From Planctomycetaceae bacterium (lineage in GTDB: Bacteria > Planctomycetota > Planctomycetia > Pirellulales > Pirellulaceae), in the NCBI GenBank assembly GCA_002702965.1, contig PADE01000015.1, positions 1 to 12,843 of the forward strand: a stretch of DNA of 12,843 nucleotides, read 5' to 3'. Under the pieces are notes generated by a model. It saw nothing but the letters and a program-made list of their open reading frames with translations, ran no database searches and had not been told where the DNA came from. Shown piece by piece: positions 1-8,320 of the stretch. Numbering within the stretch: the stretch's first letter is position 1; the number at the start of each line of letters is the position of its first letter. The position numbers were made by a program, and so were the translations under genes.

Positions 1-74
1 GATGAATGTCCCGTGTGGATGAATGTCCCGTGTGGATGAATGTCCCGTGTGGATGAATGTCCCGTGTGGATGAA
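1..74. repeat. 17-bp tandem repeat, about 4.4 copies, truncated by window edge
   Basis: The unit GATGAATGTCCCGTGTG is repeated without a mismatch at 1-17, 18-34, 35-51 and 52-68, followed by a partial GATGAA copy at 69-74. The first copy starts at base 1, so the array may continue to the left. The unit length is not a multiple of three, so successive copies are read in different frames, and one frame of each full junction contains a TGA. The array lies about 90 bp upstream of the most likely start of the first gene, so it is probably leader or intergenic DNA rather than coding. There are no spacers, so it is not a CRISPR array. Confidence 0.95.
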
Positions 75-100
75 AATGAAACGTTCCACTCTTCACAGCC

Positions 101-126
101 CCCGCCTCCGCGGCGGGCTCTATATT
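101..126 (+). promoter_or_regulatory. Short GC hairpin followed by a TATATT box
   Basis: CCCGCC (101-106) can pair with GGCGGG (112-117) around a 5-nt loop. TATATT at 121-126 matches five of six bases of a sigma-70 -10 box and would start transcription about 30 nt before the ATG at 163. No -35 box lies at the right distance: TTCACA at 92-97 is 23 nt away, which is too far. The hairpin has no T-tract, so it is not a convincing terminator. This is a weak call. Confidence 0.2.
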
Positions 127-162
127 GGTGGGGTGTGGAGACACCAACCGAAGGGGTGCGAC

Positions 163-2241
163 ATGAAACGTTTCGCAGGAATACTGTTGGCGGTAGGAGT
201 GGTTGGGGGTGGGGCGCCGGCTCTGGTACGGAAACCCTGTTCAACAATCGGGCAGTATGCACTCGTGACCAAAGTGGGAGCTTCAGCCGCTCCCGTCGCG
301 GTGCGGGCTCTCAGCGCGAAGAGGAAGCAAAACAAACCGAGCGGTGCTGTTCACGTCCCCTTCATCACCAGCCGGGATACGACCGATGCGGTGCGGATGC
401 GATTGTGGGAGCGGTCGGTGGGGCCGCCGAGGGATGCGCCGACCCACGTGGCAAACCGGTACACTGCCGATCGCCAGGAGATGGCCGTATTTGTCGTTTC
501 GCCGCTGGCCGGTGATCCGATCCTCCCCGACCGGCCGCTTCCGCAACACGCGCGACCCGGCAGGGAGATTCGGCTGAGTGCTTGCCGGGGCGAATACGAA
601 CCGGCCAGTATTGTGGTCTCTCCGTTTCGCGCGCTGAGGTTGTCCGTGGTCTGCGGTGATCTGAAACGCGAGAACACAGGGGATGTCATCGCAGCCTCCA
701 GCGTGGTGATCAAGGGCGTCAAATGCTGGTACCAGGCGGGTACCGCTTGGCATTCCAACGCCCAGGACAAGGCCACGCGGGTGTTGATTCCGGAATTGCT
801 GTTACTTGATGACGCTCTGGTGAGGGTCGACCACGAGCGTCAAGAAAACTCGCTGCGCCTCGGCTATAAGACCGGGGTCAAGTACCGTTCGATCAGCTTT
901 ACCGAGGCCCGCGGCTGGCCCGATGCGGTGTTTCCTGGGGGGATGGAGTTACCGGTTCAGGACAGCTCGGTGCTGCTTCCGCTCGACCTGCCCGCGCGGT
1001 CCTACAAGCAATTAATGGTGACCGTGAAGGTGCCGCCGAACGCTCAACCCGGCCGGTACGTCGGCAACATCCTGCTCAAGTCCGGAGGTCGTGTTCTGGA
1101 GCAGGTCGGACTTCGGCTGCGGGTGCTCCCCTTCGAATTGGCCGAGCCGATGCGGTACGACCTGAAGGCGCCCTTTCACTCGAGTATCTACGATCTACAG
1201 GTCCTGGAAGGAGGCCCGGGCCGGATCCACGATCAGCACAGCCGGACGCGTGCGCAACGGGCGGCCGAGATGAAGAACATGAAGGCCCACGGGGTGACCA
1301 ACCCGATCTGTTGCCAGCTCTCGGAGGTGTACGATCTGGATCTGTTCGCCGAGGTGTTGAAGATTCGGCGAGAGACCGGCCTGGCGAACCGGCCGATGTT
1401 CCTGGGAGCCTTGACGCACGCCTTCGCCAATGTCGGTTTCCGGACCCAATCCGATCCGCAATCACTGGCGGCGCTGAAGGCCCGGGTGACCGAGATCGAG
1501 GACGTCGTCGAAGACGTGCTCGGTCACCGCGACGTTTTTTTCTACGGCATCGACGAAGGGAAGCACCAGGAACTCGACGATCAGCGACCGCTGTGGAAGG
1601 CGATTCACGAAGCGGGTGGCCAGATCATCGTGTCCGGCTATCGTCCCGGCCTGAACGACGACGCGCAGGGCGCGATCGGTCGCGCCGGCGATCTGCTCGA
1701 CTGCCTGATCTCCGCAGCCGGGGTGTCTCGTCAGGAGGCCGACGCCTGGCACCGCGTGGGGCACATGGTCTGGAGTTATGCCAACCCGCAGGCCGGCCGT
1801 GAGAACCCCCGAATTTACCGTAGAAACTATGGACTCGAAGTCTGGAAAGCCAACTTCGACGGCGCCGCGACGTTCGCCTACTACGCCGCGCTCAACAATC
1901 CCTGGAACGATCTCGATTACGGGTTGCGGGATTTCCTGTTCGTCTACCCGGCGATCGACGGCGTGGTCGACACGCTCGCCTGGGAGGGATACCGTGAAGG
2001 GATCGACGATATCCGCTATGCCACGACGCTCGCGCGGGCGGTGGCCAGCGCCCGAAAATCTGGAGACCCGGCGCTGCGCGCCGCGGCGACGTCGGCTCAC
2101 CGATTTCTGGAGACGCTCGACCTTTCGGGTGACCTGGACGCGATCCGCCGGAAGATCGTCCGGCACATTCTCGAACTGCCGTTCGATCCGGTGGGCGATG
2201 GGGCGCGGTCGACGAATCAGCGGCGGTGCGAGGAGGATTGA
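163..2241 (+). CDS. Secreted DUF4091-type glycoside-hydrolase-like protein
   Basis: Predicted 692-residue exported protein, probably a carbohydrate-active enzyme of unknown substrate. I chose the ATG at 163 because AAGGGG at 151-156 sits 6 nt upstream and the product then begins with a Sec-type signal peptide (MKRF, then a hydrophobic core to about residue 21). The frame stays open upstream to an ATG at 40, but that would put tandem repeat in front of the signal. Residues 130-160 (GREIRLSACRGEYEPASIVV) resemble the N-terminal beta-domain of DUF4091/DUF6067-type proteins. Residues about 325-600 look like a TIM barrel, with FFYGIDEG at 459-466 offering a possible acidic catalytic residue. The end (TLAWEGYREGIDDIRYATTL, 603-622) is a typical DUF4091 C-terminal signature. 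The broad family is fairly secure; enzymatic activity is inference. Confidence 0.78.
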   Translation: MKRFAGILLAVGVVGGGAPALVRKPCSTIGQYALVTKVGASAAPVAVRALSAKRKQNKPSGAVHVPFITSRDTTDAVRMRLWERSVGPPRDAPTHVANRYTADRQEMAVFVVSPLAGDPILPDRPLPQHARPGREIRLSACRGEYEPASIVVSPFRALRLSVVCGDLKRENTGDVIAASSVVIKGVKCWYQAGTAWHSNAQDKATRVLIPELLLLDDALVRVDHERQENSLRLGYKTGVKYRSISFTEARGWPDAVFPGGMELPVQDSSVLLPLDLPARSYKQLMVTVKVPPNAQPGRYVGNILLKSGGRVLEQVGLRLRVLPFELAEPMRYDLKAPFHSSIYDLQVLEGGPGRIHDQHSRTRAQRAAEMKNMKAHGVTNPICCQLSEVYDLDLFAEVLKIRRETGLANRPMFLGALTHAFANVGFRTQSDPQSLAALKARVTEIEDVVEDVLGHRDVFFYGIDEGKHQELDDQRPLWKAIHEAGGQIIVSGYRPGLNDDAQGAIGRAGDLLDCLISAAGVSRQEADAWHRVGHMVWSYANPQAGRENPRIYRRNYGLEVWKANFDGAATFAYYAALNNPWNDLDYGLRDFLFVYPAIDGVVDTLAWEGYREGIDDIRYATTLARAVASARKSGDPALRAAATSAHRFLETLDLSGDLDAIRRKIVRHILELPFDPVGDGARSTNQRRCEED

Positions 2242-2309
2242 CGATGGGCCACGGCCATCCTTTTCCGGTTGCTCGCAGGACGTGAGCCGGACCGGGCCGA
2301 CCGGTTTGA

Positions 2310-2339
2310 TTGACCCCAGCCGAACGCGCAGGGTAGCAT
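2310..2339 (+). promoter_or_regulatory. Candidate sigma-70-like promoter for the DUF1549-DUF1501-WD40 operon
   Basis: TTGACC at 2310-2315 (5/6 to the -35 consensus) and TAGCAT at 2334-2339 (4/6 to the -10) are separated by 18 bp. The position would give a leader of about 40 nt before the TTG start at 2386. It lies in the 144-bp gap after the DUF4091 gene, which otherwise shows nothing I recognise. Planctomycete promoters are poorly characterised, so this is a guess from consensus matching. Confidence 0.35.
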
Positions 2340-2385
2340 GTATTTTAGGCTTTGTCCGTTTACTGCGGTTTGAGGAATCGGATCG

Positions 2386-4146
2386 TTGACGCTGCTCACC
2401 TGCCACAACCGAGTTGCCCTGGCGATCACGGGATTGCTGGCCCTCGTGACAGCTCGGATGGGCCAGACTGAGGAACTGCTGCCAGAACGGATCGACCGCA
2501 TCATCGAAGCGGCCTGTCGGGATGCGGGTACGAAACTGGCCGGTCCGGCCGATGACGCGGAGTTCCTGCGCCGAGTGCATCTTGACCTGGTCGGTGTCGT
2601 GCCGACGTCCGCGGAGGCGAGGGCCTTCCCAGACGACCCGGCCAGCGACAAACGCGCGGTACTGATTGACCGGCTATTGGCCCGCCCGGAGTTTGCATTT
2701 CAGATGGCCGGCGTGTTTGACGTGATGTTGATCGAGCGTCGGATTGCAACCATCCCTTCTTACGACATCAAAGCTCCCGGCTGGCGCGACTGGCTGGTCG
2801 AGTCATTTCGGCAGAACAAGCCGTGGGACCAACTGGTCCGTGAGATGCTCAGCAGCGACGGGACCAACGAACAGAATGGGCCGGCCGCAAAGTTCTACCT
2901 GGTCCGTGATGTCGAACCGCATCTGGTTGCCCGCGACATCGGCCGGTTGATGCTGGGAACGGACTTGCAGTGTGCTCAGTGCCACGACGATCCGCGGATC
3001 AAGGCGTTCCAGCAGGCCGATTATTTCGGCCTGTACGCCTTCGTCAGTCGATTGCAGCACTTTCACGACGGCGACAACAAACGGAACTACGTCAGCGAGA
3101 AGGCTCGGGGAGACGTCTCTTTTTCATCGGCATTCACGGGGACCGAAGGCGAAACGAACCCTCGACTACCCGATGGCCAGATGATCGTCGATCCACCGCT
3201 GGTCAAAGACAAGGAGTACAAAGTCAAGCCCCAGAAAGGGAAGATGGGTGTTCCCCTATACAGCCGCCGAGCTCGCCTCGCCGAAGTTCTGCCGCGACGC
3301 GAGACGACGGGATTTTCCCGCAACATCGCCAATCGCATTTGGGCTGTGATGTTCGGCCGTGGGATTGTGCATCCGCTCGACATGCATCACGCGGACAACC
3401 CGCCCTCGCATCCGGCCCTGTTACGTTTACTTGCGCAGCGACTCGAGGAAACCAATTACGACATTCGTGGTTTGATTGGCGACCTCGCAATGACCAGGGC
3501 CTACCAGCGGTCGAGCCGCTTACCGGATCCCGCCCAGGGTTCGCCGGCCCCGGCCGATTTTGCCGTGGCGGCGTTGCGGCCGCTTTCACCGGAACAACTG
3601 GGCTGGAGCGTGCAGCAGGTCACGGGACGGTTGGCGTCACGGTTGGAACGAACCGAACGCCGCATGAAACAGGCCGCGCCGAAAGACGACGCTCGTCCGA
3701 ACGGCGCGCCAGAAACTGGGGCGAGCGCGCGGCTGCCTGATGATTCCAGTCCAATCGATCTGGCCTGGCAGGTACGCAGAAAAGTTTACGGCGATCTGCG
3801 GTCGGAGTTGGAGACGCTATTTACCCAGTTCTCGCGATTGCCGGGTCAGCCCGACGACGGCTTTCAACCGACCGTGGACCAGGCGTTATTCCTCCTGAAC
3901 AGCGAGCGGATGGTCAAATTCATGAAGGAGTCGGTGCTCTTGGATCGCCTGTCGCACCTGGAGAATCCCACCGAGTTGGCGGACGAGATTTTCTTGGCCG
4001 TGTTGTCGCGTCATCCGACCGAAGACGAGAGGACGGACGTGTCGGAGGTGGTCGAGGGGACTTCCGAGCGAAAACAGCGCCGAGACATCGTTCGGCAGAT
4101 TGTCTGGGGGCAGTTGCTCTCCGCAGAATTTCGATTGAATCACTAG
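2386..4146 (+). CDS. DUF1549/DUF1553 (planctomycete PSCyt2/PSD1) protein
   Basis: A 586-residue protein of the planctomycete-enriched DUF1549 plus DUF1553 family; its biochemical role is not established. The TTG start is set by GAGGAA at 2372-2377 (8 nt upstream) and by an in-frame TGA at 2371-2373 that excludes longer versions. The N-terminus (residues 8-25) is a likely Sec signal, placing the protein outside the cytoplasm. DUF1549 covers about 33-225, with FLRRVHLDLVGVVPT (60-74) and CAQCH at 196-200, a CxxCH motif resembling a haem c attachment site. DUF1553 covers about 298-575 (SRNIANRIWAVMFGRGIVHP, 311-330; TRAYQRSS, 370-377). Many relatives carry an extra N-terminal cytochrome-like PSCyt1 domain, which is absent here. 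It is the first gene of a three-gene operon, with 29 nt to the next start. Confidence 0.9.
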   Translation: MTLLTCHNRVALAITGLLALVTARMGQTEELLPERIDRIIEAACRDAGTKLAGPADDAEFLRRVHLDLVGVVPTSAEARAFPDDPASDKRAVLIDRLLARPEFAFQMAGVFDVMLIERRIATIPSYDIKAPGWRDWLVESFRQNKPWDQLVREMLSSDGTNEQNGPAAKFYLVRDVEPHLVARDIGRLMLGTDLQCAQCHDDPRIKAFQQADYFGLYAFVSRLQHFHDGDNKRNYVSEKARGDVSFSSAFTGTEGETNPRLPDGQMIVDPPLVKDKEYKVKPQKGKMGVPLYSRRARLAEVLPRRETTGFSRNIANRIWAVMFGRGIVHPLDMHHADNPPSHPALLRLLAQRLEETNYDIRGLIGDLAMTRAYQRSSRLPDPAQGSPAPADFAVAALRPLSPEQLGWSVQQVTGRLASRLERTERRMKQAAPKDDARPNGAPETGASARLPDDSSPIDLAWQVRRKVYGDLRSELETLFTQFSRLPGQPDDGFQPTVDQALFLLNSERMVKFMKESVLLDRLSHLENPTELADEIFLAVLSRHPTEDERTDVSEVVEGTSERKQRRDIVRQIVWGQLLSAEFRLNH

Positions 4147-4175
4147 CTCGAACCGTGCCAGGGCAAGGCGAACTG

Positions 4176-5453
4176 ATGCAGCTCACCAGAAATGACAATG
4201 TGCTGGACCGACACTGCTCGCGACGGAGTCTCCTGCGGGGGACCCTGGGCGGTGCCCTGGGAGTGGCGGCGCTGGGGAACGTGGGGCTGACCTCCGCGGT
4301 CCCGGTGGCATCGAAAAAGAAGCTGCTGCTGTTGTTTCTTTCGGGTGGAGCCAGCCAGTTGGAGACCTTCGATCCTAAACCGGACTCGGTGTACGGAGGG
4401 CCGTTCCGTTCGATCTCGACTTCTCTACCGGGGATTCGTGTCGGCGAGCTGTTGCCGCATACGGCAAAAGCCATGCACCGTTTGGCTGTGATCCGTAGCG
4501 TCAATACGGGCGAGACCAGCCACTTCCGGGGCCACTACCTGTTACAGTCGGGACGCAAAGTCCCCGGTTATCCGGTGCTGGGGTCAGCCGTCGCCCGCAT
4601 GCTGGCAAATCCCGATGACCTGCTTCCGAAGTATGTCACGATCCGACGGCATCACCCCCAAGCCTACACCGATGTCGGCGATGCCGGATTTCTAGGGCCG
4701 CAGTACGAAGGGGTGATGATCATCGATGGCAAGCCACCGGCCAACATCGCGCGACCCGATGCAATCGACGCGGCGACCGCAGCCGCGCGTGACCAGATCC
4801 GTGAGCGTTCCGACGCGAGATTCCTGAAAGGACGGCTCCCACGTGCGATTAGGTCGTATGCCGATAGTTACCGGAAGGCGGAAGCGCTGATGCGCGAGCA
4901 GCAGATCTTTGATCTCGAGCGCGAATCGGCCGTCGATCGGGAACGGTACGGTGACCACCACTTCGGTCGAAACTGTCTGCTCGCACGACGATTGCTTGAG
5001 GCGGGCGTTGACTGCGTCAAGGTGGCCCATCACGACTGGGACGCTCACTTTGAGAATTTCCATTGGCAACGGCAACGGTGTCTCGAATTCGACCGGACGT
5101 TCGTGACGCTGCTGGACGATTTTGAGGATCGTGGACTGTTGGATGAGACCCTGATCGTGATCATGGGCGAGATGGGCCGCACGCCGCGGATCAATTACTA
5201 TGCCGGTCGTGATCACTGGGGCGACGCCTGGTCGATGGCATTTGCCGGATGCGGGATCAAGCCGGGCGTTGTGGTGGGAAAGACCAATGACCTGGGAACC
5301 GAAGTCGTCGATGGGCAAGTCGATGCGGGCGACCTGTTCCACACGGTCCTGGCGGCAATGAAGCTCGATCCCACCGCCTCGTGGAACTTGGGTGGTCGCG
5401 AGAATCCGGTCGTCGATCCCGCATCATCTGCCATCGAGGAGGTATTGGCTTGA
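4176..5453 (+). CDS. DUF1501 protein with twin-arginine signal
   Basis: A 425-residue DUF1501 protein, a family with an alkaline-phosphatase/sulfatase-like fold and unproven function. I prefer the ATG at 4176, with AAGG about 7 nt upstream, over the in-frame GTG at 4155, which adds only seven residues. SRRSLLRG at 15-22 followed by a hydrophobic stretch (about 23-45) is a Tat signal, implying export after folding, usually with a cofactor or metal. Family landmarks are LLLFLSGGASQLETFDPKP (51-69), SHFRGHYLLQSGR (115-127), HHDWDAH (285-291), GEMGRTPRIN (331-340) and GRDHWG (344-349). Length is normal for the family. DUF1501 genes regularly follow DUF1549/DUF1553 genes in planctomycetes, as here. 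Its TGA overlaps the ATG of the WD40 gene, so translation of the two is probably coupled. Confidence 0.93.
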   Translation: MQLTRNDNVLDRHCSRRSLLRGTLGGALGVAALGNVGLTSAVPVASKKKLLLLFLSGGASQLETFDPKPDSVYGGPFRSISTSLPGIRVGELLPHTAKAMHRLAVIRSVNTGETSHFRGHYLLQSGRKVPGYPVLGSAVARMLANPDDLLPKYVTIRRHHPQAYTDVGDAGFLGPQYEGVMIIDGKPPANIARPDAIDAATAAARDQIRERSDARFLKGRLPRAIRSYADSYRKAEALMREQQIFDLERESAVDRERYGDHHFGRNCLLARRLLEAGVDCVKVAHHDWDAHFENFHWQRQRCLEFDRTFVTLLDDFEDRGLLDETLIVIMGEMGRTPRINYYAGRDHWGDAWSMAFAGCGIKPGVVVGKTNDLGTEVVDGQVDAGDLFHTVLAAMKLDPTASWNLGGRENPVVDPASSAIEEVLA

Positions 5454-6586
5454 TGAAACCTGTTGAAGCGACCGTCGATCCGGCTGGCACAAAACTCGTG
5501 CGTGAATTCGAGCACGCAGTCCCGTTGATGTCGTGCGTGATCGATCCCACCGGACGTTGGTGTTTTGCTGGTGGCCGTGGACGCAAACTCTATGTGACCA
5601 ACTTCGGTACGAGCGAAGTCACGGTGCGGGACGATCACGAGAGTTGGGTGGTGGCATCGGCGCGTTGGGGCACACCGGATGTACGAGTCATTTCACCGCG
5701 GGTGGAACAGCCACCGGAGCCGTCTGAGGACGACCGGCGGACACCGGTGGCGGGGGCTGACGGGCGCCAGTCTTTGGTGGTCACGGGAGACCTGGTGGGT
5801 CGGCTGATCGGCTGGGATACTCTGGGCCCCAATCCAGAAGTGCGCTGGAGCATCGAGACGGGCCACGGGACGCTGAGGACCGTGGCGATCAGCACCGACG
5901 GCAAACTCGTGGCCACCGCCGGTGGGGATGGCATGGTGAGGTTGTGGTCGGCGACCGACGGCGCGCTCGTTCGAGGACTGGCCGGTCATGCTTGCCCCGT
6001 GTTCAGTTCGGGATTCCATCCCGATGGAAAGCACCTGCTCACCGGCGACCGCGGCGATCAGAAGATTAAACAATGGGACTACCGCGACGGCTGCGAAGTC
6101 CGTGAATTCGACGCCAAGGAGCTGTCGAACTACAAGGGTGGGACGGACATTAACTACGGTGGCGTCCGTGACCTGGCGTTCACACCGGACGGCACTGTGG
6201 TCTTCTGTTGCGGTCGCGACAGCTACGGCCGACCGGGTCTGGTACTCCAGTTCGACTGGGAGACCGGCAAGCAGATTCGCAAGCAGGTCTCGACGTTTGC
6301 CAGTTCGATCTTTCATCACGTGGCCTTCCATCCCCAGGGCTTCTTCGTGACGTCCGGTGTGGGTGCCCAGACCGGCGAGATCTGGTTCTGGGAGCCCGAC
6401 CAGGACGAGAAGTTGGCGAGCCTCAAGGTGGCCGGACCGGCGTATGGAATGGACTTGCACCCCGACGGTCGTCACCTCGCGGTGGCCCAAATGATGGGGC
6501 CCAGCACCTACGGGGATAAGGGGGTGGTCGGGCTCTACGAGATGCCACTGGTCGAGATAGGGGACAAGCCACCAGAGCCCGGATAA
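5453..6586 (+). CDS. WD40-repeat beta-propeller protein, last gene of the trio
   Basis: A 377-residue WD40-type beta-propeller, probably a protein-interaction scaffold. The ATG overlaps the preceding stop codon (TGATG), and GAGGAGG at 5436-5442 lies 10 nt upstream, which fixes the start and indicates translational coupling. The frame is open further upstream within the DUF1501 gene but has no better start there. Blade-like units can be seen at about 22-62, 107-122, 138-171, 180-210, 237-268, 287-314 and 331-363, the clearest being TVAISTDGKLVATAGGDG (143-160) and SSGFHPDGKHLLTG (185-198). This suggests a seven-bladed ring. A proline- and acid-rich loop (about 80-105) interrupts the early blades. 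There is no signal peptide or membrane segment, unlike its two exported partners, and no fused cytochrome-like domain, which some planctomycete WD40 proteins have. Confidence 0.88.
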   Translation: MKPVEATVDPAGTKLVREFEHAVPLMSCVIDPTGRWCFAGGRGRKLYVTNFGTSEVTVRDDHESWVVASARWGTPDVRVISPRVEQPPEPSEDDRRTPVAGADGRQSLVVTGDLVGRLIGWDTLGPNPEVRWSIETGHGTLRTVAISTDGKLVATAGGDGMVRLWSATDGALVRGLAGHACPVFSSGFHPDGKHLLTGDRGDQKIKQWDYRDGCEVREFDAKELSNYKGGTDINYGGVRDLAFTPDGTVVFCCGRDSYGRPGLVLQFDWETGKQIRKQVSTFASSIFHHVAFHPQGFFVTSGVGAQTGEIWFWEPDQDEKLASLKVAGPAYGMDLHPDGRHLAVAQMMGPSTYGDKGVVGLYEMPLVEIGDKPPEPG

Positions 6587-6623
6587 CGGTGCTCCCGACG
6601 GCGGCCAAGGGTTCCTCGACGGT

Positions 6624-6682
6624 CGGGGTGACGGCGAGGACACCCGCTGGGACGCGCGTCTATTGCACCGCGGGTCACCCCG
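6624..6682. terminator. Inverted repeat between convergent genes, possible bidirectional terminator
   Basis: CGGGGTGAC (6624-6632) and GTCACCCCG (6674-6682) are perfect 9-bp inverted repeats with 41 nt between them. They lie in the 168-bp gap between the WD40 gene (+) and the sulfatase gene (-), where both transcripts should end. There is no T-tract on either side and the loop is long, so Rho-independent action is doubtful. A protein-binding site or chance are alternatives. I see nothing else in this gap. Confidence 0.3.
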
Positions 6683-6754
6683 TCCACTCTGTCAAGTTCG
6701 CGGTGTGTCTTCGTGCCCGCCCGGTTGGTCGGCGTCTCGATCTGCGCCGCGCGA

Positions 6755-8320
6755 TCAAAAGCGGTAGCCGTTCGCTTTCTCGTACGGCTTGAGGGCCTCG
6801 ATCTGTTTGCTGGATCGCGCTGTGTAGGCCTGCATGAACTGTTCTAGCGCCGGCGGCGAGTCGCGGCCCACAAAAGCGGGGAGCGCTGGGTCTTTGGTGT
6901 CGACCATCCACTGATGAAGTGCCAGTCGAAGTCGTTGCAGATGTCCCTCGTGTGCCTCCGCGCTGGTCGTGCGCGGATCGGTTCCCAGCAGGTTGTGTAG
7001 GCAGTACGGGTCGTTCTGTAAGTCGTAAAACTCCTCCACCGTCCGGTATTCGAGGTGCTGGACTCGGGAGGCAATGCGTGTGTCTTGTGCGGCCGCCTGC
7101 TTCATCGCTTGGTAAGTGAGTCCCGACAGCGGTTCGGCGCGGTAGCGTCGCCGACCATTCGACCAGGCGTTGAAAATGTAGGCATAGCGCCGGGTCACCA
7201 CGGACCGCATCGGATACGGATTTCGTCCGTGGATATGGTTGAACTGTGTGAAGACGGCATCACGGCCTGGTTGTTTCTTGCCGCGCAGCAGCGAGAGGAA
7301 GGACCGGCCGTCCACCGGGCGGACCAGCGGCAGCCCCGCGGCCTCCAGAATGGTCGGCAGCAGATCCACCGTCGAGACCATGTGTTCTCGGTCGACCTGC
7401 CCTTGTCTGACTCGCGTCGGCCACCGAACGATCAGCGGCGTGCGGGTACTCTCTACGTAACAGTTCGTTTTGGCGAACGGCATCGACATTCCGTGGTCGG
7501 AGAGATAGATGACGATCGTATCGTCGACCATCCGCTCGGATTCCAGTGCTTGGAGAATGGCACCTACCATGTCGTCCATTCGCCGCGCCGAGGTGCAGTA
7601 CCGGGCCATCTCTTTTCGAATATCGGGCAAGTCCGGAAGAAAACCGGGTACGCGGACCTCCGCGGGTTGGTAAGTCCGTGATGAAAGAGCGCGTTCGAAA
7701 TGGGGTCGGTCGGATTTCTGGCCCCCGTATGGGCGATGGGGGTCGTGCGAACTGGCCATCAAGAAGAAGGGCTGTTGTGAGGTCTTTGCGATCTGGAAAA
7801 AGGAAGCCGCGAATCGACCGTAGACCGCCGGATCGCGACCCCAGCGGTTTTCATCTCCGGTGCCTTGCCAGCGGTAACTGACAGACCATCGGAATAGCTC
7901 TTGCTGGCTGAGCGGTTTGCCGATCGTCCCGCACAGGTAACCCGCTCTGTTGAGCAGTGCCGGGAGCGTGGGGGTGCTCGGGTGAATGCGTTGAAAGCCC
8001 TCGGCTCCATTGTTCTGGGGATACAACCCGGTCAGCATTACGCTCCGTGAGGGGGTGCAGACCGCGATGTTGACATAGGCGTGTGAAAACCGGAGCCCCT
8101 CGGCGGCAAGGCGGTCGACATGGGGTGTGATGTCCGGAGCGGCTCCACCAAAACACCCCGGGGTGTCCCAGTTCAGATCATCCGCGACGATCATCACCAC
8201 GTTGGGTCGCTTGATCGGCGCGTCCTGCTGGGACAACAGGTTGCTGGACAGCGAGAGACCGCCGAGGGCAGCGATCAGTACGGTCATGCAGTATCTGTGG
8301 GACGGTGGCAGTCGTTTCAT
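6755..8320 (-). CDS. Secreted sulfatase, sulfamidase (SGSH/S1_8)-like
   Basis: A 521-residue exported type I (formylglycine) sulfatase. The start is the ATG at 8320: its A-T-G-A overlaps the stop of the upstream sialidase remnant, GAGG lies 4 nt upstream (8325-8328), and a signal peptide follows (hydrophobic core about 12-30). A GTG at 8335 would add five residues. Catalytic landmarks are DD at 47-48 (metal), CTPSR at 88-92 with Cys88 as the residue matured to formylglycine, Lys135, HDPH at 192-195, DH at 275-276, and Lys284. The stretch from VPGFLPDLPDIRKEM (224-238) through RMDDMV (247-252) resembles human N-sulfoglucosamine sulfohydrolase more than arylsulfatases or choline sulfatases, suggesting N-sulfated glucosamine or a related sugar as substrate. 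That specificity is inference. Activity needs a formylglycine-generating or equivalent maturase encoded elsewhere. Confidence 0.92.
   Translation of the reverse strand: MKRLPPSHRYCMTVLIAALGGLSLSSNLLSQQDAPIKRPNVVMIVADDLNWDTPGCFGGAAPDITPHVDRLAAEGLRFSHAYVNIAVCTPSRSVMLTGLYPQNNGAEGFQRIHPSTPTLPALLNRAGYLCGTIGKPLSQQELFRWSVSYRWQGTGDENRWGRDPAVYGRFAASFFQIAKTSQQPFFLMASSHDPHRPYGGQKSDRPHFERALSSRTYQPAEVRVPGFLPDLPDIRKEMARYCTSARRMDDMVGAILQALESERMVDDTIVIYLSDHGMSMPFAKTNCYVESTRTPLIVRWPTRVRQGQVDREHMVSTVDLLPTILEAAGLPLVRPVDGRSFLSLLRGKKQPGRDAVFTQFNHIHGRNPYPMRSVVTRRYAYIFNAWSNGRRRYRAEPLSGLTYQAMKQAAAQDTRIASRVQHLEYRTVEEFYDLQNDPYCLHNLLGTDPRTTSAEAHEGHLQRLRLALHQWMVDTKDPALPAFVGRDSPPALEQFMQAYTARSSKQIEALKPYEKANGYRF

Noticed and set aside
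1..74. CRISPR array
   Set aside because: The repeats are directly adjacent with no spacers and are only 17 bp long.
40..162. N-terminal extension of the DUF4091-type protein starting in the tandem repeat
   Set aside because: The extension encodes repeat sequence ahead of what is clearly a signal peptide beginning at 163, where a good ribosome site exists.
2338..2373. Eleven-codon leader peptide whose TGA overlaps the ribosome site of the DUF1549 gene
   Set aside because: Its ATG overlaps the candidate -10 box and it has no ribosome site of its own; nothing supports translation.
1462..2580. Long minus-strand reading frame (372 codons) opposite the DUF4091 gene and the start of the DUF1549 gene
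   Set aside because: It lies antisense to two genes with clear family signatures, its product is arginine-rich and resembles no family I know, and GC-rich DNA commonly yields such shadows.
7055..7681. Plus-strand 208-codon frame inside the sulfatase gene
   Set aside because: It is antisense to conserved sulfatase sequence and has no family resemblance.
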